From positions 682,001-746,000 of the forward strand of contig JAACJO010000017.1 in NCBI GenBank assembly GCA_013368445.1: DNA of 64,000 nucleotides, read 5' to 3'. Both the position numbers and the translations under genes were made by a program. Every line of letters begins with the position of its first letter. The first letter of the stretch is position 1. The notes beneath the pieces are model-generated. The model worked only from the letters and a program-made list of their open reading frames with translations, did no database searches and was not told the origin of the DNA. Shown in pieces: positions 58,490 through 64,000 of this stretch. The stretch is from Leucocoprinus leucothites. Its lineage: Eukaryota > Basidiomycota > Agaricomycetes > Agaricales > Agaricaceae.

Positions 58490-61400
58490 CGGAGTCTTTT
58501 AAGTTTATTCATTTCTCAACTGTCAGATAACCCCTCACAACATCTGGCCTTCCAACTCGTTCTTTCTTCCCTGTTTGCACTCCGCCACAGAACAGCGACA
58601 GCAAGATATAGCCCCCATGAGACCTAGTAACCAACCGTCGATAAATTTATCTTAAGAGCCATAGAGTCGGGGGTATTCTACCTGTGCATAAATCTGTCTT
58701 TAGCTGCTCAGACCTGAAGAAGCAGGGCCGCATTCCGGACCGGTCCAGCGTAAAGGGATGATCAGCTTTGAGGTTTCGGTGCTTATCCAACTCCTTGTTG
58801 ATCATGTTGAACTCTGCTAAATTTGTTCTCGTCTCATTCCGTCCCATTTCTCCTGTGTTAACTCTCATGTGCATTTATTATATATCCTTTTTCAAAGATA
58901 GACACCCATATTTTCGCTCATGCACGGTCCAGGACCTGTACCATACAAACTGGACTTTGGAGTACTTTTGGATCATCTGGTGTCGGCCACAGCTTCTTGG
59001 AAATATGTCATGCTGTTCGCAAGATGAGATCAGCGAGTATAGGCGCTTATTTAAAGACCGGGAGGCCTGATGCGATACTAGAATCATCTAGAGACAGAAA
59101 TCGTGCATTCGGGTGTTAAAGGGGTTAAGATCTCATTAGAGGAAGAGTGATAACGTGTCCTCTGATGGAAAACTGCTTATGATGATCTACTCTTTACATA
59201 CTCCCCTGGCCCACTTATCGGTTCCTACTACCTCTGTGTCCGCCAGTAACCTGCAACTTGAAAGCTTATGGTATTAGTCGGTTCTGACCTGTGACCAGGA
59301 AGAAGTTCATTTATACCAGCGTCATGAAATACGAGGATAGGACCTCTCGCCATCATTGAAATGGTCTGCTAGTGTGAGGGGAGGAGAGAGATGGATAATG
59401 GGTGAAAGCCGGCGAGGGCTTCCCTGTCTGACAGGCGGGGACAGGCGGGACTTGGCTGCGATGGGTGGGTGGGCCTCATCTGCGGGGCCAAGCTCTGCTG
59501 TCGTGTCGCGGCATGATGGACTGGATGTCAGGAGATTAGATGAGGTGGCAGGTGGGCGGAAAACAGATGCGTTCGCGACGAGCAGTCCAGTGTCATCGTG
59601 TATGGAGAAGGAAAGAGGGAGCCGTGACGTGACAGTGACAGTGCCCGCAAACACCACAGTCTGCTGCTGTCGCTCGCTCGCCCGCTCCGACTTTCAACTA
59701 AATACAACTTCGCTCAAACCCATTCTATATCAAATGAGTCAAGATATATACTGATGGCCGTTCAGCATACCATGGGGAGCACACATACAATCAAAACGGT
59801 AACTGGATAAATAAAGAGAGAATCAATAATCAATTTGACAAAGCCGGAGGCCGAGTGCTAGGGGAAGAATACTGGATGGGTCTACAAGGAATGGGCATCC
59901 TGGTGCCAGATGGGAGGTGCGGTGGAGGATCTGGATACGGTGGTAATTAGGATTATCGTTTAGCGTCAGAAATGCTAGAGTCGTGATTGTAAGGAAGGAG
60001 GCGACCTGCTATTTTTGTAGTCGGCTCCCTTGTCGGTCGTTGCTTCTTCGTGGGTAGAAAGTCAGTCGTTGAGCGCTCGTATGTCAATTGCTGTGTTGAG
60101 CTGTGAACTGACACTTGAACCTGACTCCCATCGCACTCTCACCTCCCACAGCACCATCTGCCTTACTCTGACCATAACGCTTTGTTATCATGCCATTCTT
60201 CGCTGGAAGCAATCAGTTCAAAGTCAAAGGAAGTACCTTCACTGAAAACGTCCTGAACGTTCATAATCATCCCTCTTGTGAGTGCTGTACCTCCTGGCAC
60301 CCTCGTAAAGTGTCTGAAAGGCGATTTGGTTGCGATAAATCAGTCGATCCTGGTTTCAACGAGCTACGTGCCGCCTCCCTACATCAAGCCATGCACGATT
60401 CCTCTGCTCGCGATCCTCCTCGCTGCTTCCCTGGCACCCGCGAAGAGCATCTGCGAACCATCACCAGCTGGGGAAAGGGCGAGTGGGAGATAGTCGAACC
60501 CGAGTTTTGTGGATGAAAGGGCCTGCTGGCGTTGGAAAGTCGGCGATTGCTCAAACATGGGTGGAGGGATTGGAGGACAAGCACAGTGCTTCATTCTTCT
60601 TCTCTCGAGCGAATCACTGGAACGATCCTAACAAGTTCATTCCGACGATCGCTTATCAACTCGCCACCAAATATCCCTCGTATCGCGAAGCCGTTTGCGC
60701 CACCATCGTCCGGGATCCGTTCGTCCTGAAAAAGTCGATCAATACACAGTTTCGGGAGCTCCTCGTGGAACCACTCCGCGAGTTGAGTCCTGAAGACCAC
60801 GATGCCAGTGACAAAGCAGTTGTCGTAATCGATGGTCTGGACGAATGTGACGGCTTGGAGGCACAGGATACCATCGTTCAAGTGATCATTACATCCGTCG
60901 CGGAAGGGACATCTCCCTTCCTGTGGGCGTTTTTCACCCGCCCTGAACCCAACATCGTGGCTAGTTTCTCTTCCAGCGAGGCAAAAGACCTGTGCTGGTA
61001 CCTGACACTGCCAGTCTCTCGCGATGTGGACAAGGACATCGAAGCATTCCTTCGTGATGGGTTTCGGACGATCAGGGCGAAGAATAGCATCCCTGCGGAT
61101 GTACCCTGGCCGTTGGACGCGGATATTCTTCGACTTGTTGAACAGTCAGCTGGATTGTTCGTCTACGGGGCCAGTGCCATGCGATTCATCACCCTTGGTC
61201 CTGGACTACCGGGTCCTCCAGAGCGTCTCAAATCTTTGCTCGACTTAGGGAACAACGCTAGCCAATCACTCTCTAAGCTTGACCAGCTCTACCTCCTCAT
61301 CATGCAGCAAATACCGAAGGATATCCTCCAGAATACATTACTCATCCTCACCTCCAATGCGGTATTGAGCCTTAGAAGGGAGGTTTCCGATATGTGTAAC

Positions 61401-62622
61401 TTGCTCAACTTCTCGGAAGCGACATTTTATACCCTTCTTCATAATCTTCATTCCGTCCTTGAAGTCGAGTCTCCTGATAAATATGGTAGTCGCTATCTTC
61501 GGTTTTACCACGCATCCTTCACCGATTTTTTGAGCGCACCCGAGAGGTCAACACCAGAGTACTGCATACGAACACACAATCTCTTCAGTCGCCTCTACTC
61601 TGCTTGTCTTGACGTTGCTTGCGCTCCGCTGCCCCAATGCTCCCCAGGTCTAACCAACGGTGTGTACATCAGCAGGAGTGAGGGCTGAACCGTAACTGAT
61701 TGTGAACAGGAAAAACCCTATTTCGAAAGCTGCTTCGGTGGCGACAAAACAAGGACGATGGCACATCAGAGAGCCATGGTTGAAATCATACGACTTCCTG
61801 CTCGGATGCTCCCCTTGTATCAACTCCGCACCGATCCTGGCTCTCTGGATAGATTGCTGCTTGTCAAGTGGAACCACACAGCTACCCACTCTTGGTCGGG
61901 CCTAACAACAAACGAAATTGAAAATTTCATCAAAGAGGTATTCTAGTATATTTCAATGCCACTTTCATCGCTCATTTCTATTCGCAGATCCCAGAAAAAT
62001 GGCGGTCCAGTGTAATCACGAGGGCTCCAGCTAGAGAGACTATATTCGGTAAAGCAAAGGCCTTGGTGCTTCGACGCGCTTCCCCGAGAGTATACACCTT
62101 GGGAACGGGAGTAACATGGCGTTTCTAGTCCCGGAGGGGAAGTATAATGGGTATGAACTCAGGACTGTCGAACCATTGAAAACTAGCAACTATTCCCTGA
62201 AATGTCTTGTTGCTAGTTCGGTTTTGAAATTGTTCTTGGTACCACAGGACTAGATTGTCTAGTGATAGAGTACATTCTTGAGATTTCGCTCAGCCTTCTT
62301 TCATTTACAATAGCCATTTGATAGCGTTTGGCAAAATCAATTACTACTGAACCTATCAGGTATTGTATGACTAGATTGCCCGCTATCGCCACGATGTCTA
62401 TCATTATGGTAACAACCATCAAGAGGCCAAATAATACCAAGAAGATACTACTGGTAGCCTCACAGCCTCTAAGAAACAAGGGAACAACCGTCAAAAGAAA
62501 CTCGAACACAAATACTCCAGTAAAAATAAATGTAGTAACACATAGTTCGGCGAGACCCCAATTTTCGTGAGCAATCATGGAAGCACCACCTAGCCCAACG
62601 TAGACAAAGGGAAAGCCTGGAA
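58490..62622 (+). repeat. Tandem duplication, unit 2 (about 4.1 kb)
   Basis: Direct repeat of 54263-58489. Positions about 59364-59699 are G+C-rich and unrelated to the corresponding part of unit 1; the rest aligns throughout. Confidence 0.88.
60190..62128 (+). pseudogene. NACHT NLR-like gene, copy 2 (frame breaks)
   Basis: Same three-exon structure as copy 1: about 60190-61661, 61710-61937 and from 61988. The intact frame from about 60490 to 61661 carries the whole NACHT region. It includes WMKGPAGVGKSAIAQTW, VVVIDGLDECDG, DADILRLVEQSAGLFVYGAS and LRFYHASFTDFLSAPE, then RLYSACLDVACAP. One A is missing at about 60490 relative to copy 1, separating the N-terminal FFAGSNQFKVKGSTF exon part from the NACHT domain. 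One C is missing near 62106, producing an early stop at 62126-62128; the stop homologous to copy 1 is at 62224. An ATG at 60483 could in principle start a protein lacking the N-terminal domain. The lesions differ from those in copy 1 and sit in short homopolymers. Confidence 0.85.
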
Positions 62623-62900
62623 TTGCGTCAGCGAGCCAAAGAAAACGAAAGAATATTGTAAAATTCTCTTACAAAATAATGGAATGACGACCTGAACCAT
62701 GACAAAATATGAGAATATGCGCTCTGCAATGGTATCTTTGTTGGGCCGCTTGTACTTTTGATTGCTGTACTAGGATGGTTCCACGACTTGGGATTGGGAT
62801 AGCCAATTTGGACATGCCAATCAGTTCCAATGAACGCACAGTCTTGCAGCGTCCGATTAATAATAAATGTGATTGTGGGGGGATAGGAGAAGTGCAATGA
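62213..62900 (-). pseudogene. Multi-TM gene, longer fragment, unit 2
   Basis: The minus strand reads PNPKSWNHPSTAIKS near 62800, then, after an intron-like stretch, PGFPFVYVGLGGASMIAHEN. Next come WGLAELCVTTFIFTGVFVFE, FLLTVVPLFLRGCEAT, LFGLLMVVTIMIDIVAIAGN, and a charged tail (AKRYQMAIVNERRLSEI). The C-terminal half of the family is intact in frame from 62578 to 62213, but no start exon with the N-terminal IPYG-x-LG segment was found upstream. It is convergent with, and overlaps the end of, the NLR-like gene. Confidence 0.68.
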
Positions 62901-64000
62901 ATGACAGCAAGGCTGAACAGCTCTTAAAGGTAGAGAGAGGTGACATGTCGGCTTTGATGGGCCACCACACCCATTAATTTCACCGAAGACAGGTTAGGGT
63001 GTAGAAGGCGAGGAAATGGCAGATGGTGCCAAGTCCTTCATAAGGTATGCCGTAGCATCACATCTCTTCAATGAATGAAGAATCTTTGAGATCGCGAGCC
63101 TGCTAAGAGAAATTGATTAAATATATCATGTATGCCATAGAGCAACACATTGGCATGAGAGCAGAGTACGTGTTAATGCATACTAGCCTTTTATATGTCC
63201 AGGCGCTTGGACTTTTTTATTGACATTCATCTTTTGATATCACCCAGAATGAGGAAACCCGTGTTTCGGTGCCAAAGCTGACATGCGAGCATCTCCCTAC
63301 AAGTTTGAAAGACATCAACTTTTTCATTATCCTCCCATCACTGATGAGTACAGATATCTAGGATTTGGAAGAGGATGCTGAAAACCAGGCTCATCACATG
63401 CTCAACTGATTTGGAAGGCGAGAACTCACAACAAGCGCCATCCCTGACTGCTGGGGCACAATTCAATAAGTCAGTCAAGGTTTATCTTGGAAAACTAGCT
63501 GATAAGCGCAATGGAAAAGGTGATATCTGAAGCAAACATCATGTATTATTGTGGAGAAATCAAAAGGAATGGTTCCTCAGAGGGATGAAGTATCATTATA
63601 TCTGAAAAGATATCCAGGATTGCAAAAGGTAGATTCCAAGACTGGTGGATGTTGATAGACCACAGTGATACATTGTACCTCACTAGTTGAGGGTAAAGTG
63701 ATAATGAGGGAGAAGTAGAGTGAATGGGAAATGATACCAACCACTGGTAGACAGCAACATCAGAATAGGCCTAGGCTATAACAATTATCAACAAGAGTAT
63801 GCTACTCATGAGTGACCAATGTAGTGAAAGTGATGGGAGAGCAATGTTTAAGGTGATTGGTGCAGCAGAGGGAGAAGCTGTTGGTAGTGGATAGGTTGGA
63901 AAATTTATGGAGCTCGAAGGAAAAGCTGGAAGTGGAAGATCCATCGAGTCTGATGGTACAGGCCTGGGGACTGCCACAGTTCCAGCCGAGTTTGAGGAAG
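62901..64000. other. Right-end region, nothing recognised
   Basis: A+T-rich again toward 64000, with few CG pairs after about 63480, suggesting entry into another repeat-rich block. No gene, terminal repeat or known domain could be supported. Confidence 0.4.

Noticed and set aside
59322..59754. Open frames in the G+C-rich segment of unit 2
   Set aside because: Overlapping frames on both strands in low-complexity G+C-rich sequence; no motif and absent from unit 1.

Overview
The window looks like nuclear DNA of a mushroom-forming basidiomycete (Agaricomycetes). The evidence is many short (about 45-90 nt) GT-AG introns, a tRNA-Asp with a 10-nt intron, and gene families typical of this class: sesquiterpene cyclases, HsbA-type secreted proteins, NACHT NLR-like proteins, F-box proteins, a chitin-deacetylase-like enzyme and a Helitron. 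All assignments come from reading the sequence and from family knowledge; no search was run.

Layout. 0-8.3 kb: a Ser-rich protein of unknown function (minus), tRNA-Asp, a small secreted Cys-containing protein with a Gly/Ser-rich tail, cystathionine gamma-lyase (with a Cbf1-like GTCACGTG box and a TATA box) and a first HsbA-like protein. 9-14 kb: a DapA-family aldolase remnant, an HNH-type gene, a second HsbA-like gene and a pair of diverged direct repeats. 15.6-17.4 kb: an F-box gene whose frame slips three times in the same direction. 19-26 kb: a 12-exon polysaccharide deacetylase, a ferritin-like secreted protein and a GH29 alpha-L-fucosidase, the last two convergent and 55 bp apart. 27-37 kb: an apparently intact sesquiterpene synthase, a large membrane protein and a broken second copy of the synthase.

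37-47 kb is an A+T-rich, CpG-depleted transposon block. It holds a decayed NACHT gene, a degenerate Helitron with a 270-nt pure A tract where its Rep region is missing, a roughly 0.7-kb insertion inside that Helitron, and a 665-bp solo LTR with a 5-bp target duplication. 47.7-50.3 kb carries two more copies of a segment already present at 29-31.4 kb. 51-53.5 kb holds a small multi-TM protein and a DUF3602 (Par32-like) protein with six STGRGG repeats. 54.26-62.62 kb is a tandem duplication of a roughly 4.2-kb unit, each copy carrying a NACHT NLR-like gene and the 3' part of a convergent multi-TM gene.

The gene-rich parts are mostly secreted or cell-surface and specialised-metabolism functions. 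The strongest unusual signals are the duplicated NLR/membrane-gene unit in which each copy carries different single-base indels, the A270 tract, and the sharp CpG-depletion boundary. Several frameshifts fall in short homopolymers, so uncorrected assembly errors are a real alternative to gene decay and are flagged where relevant.
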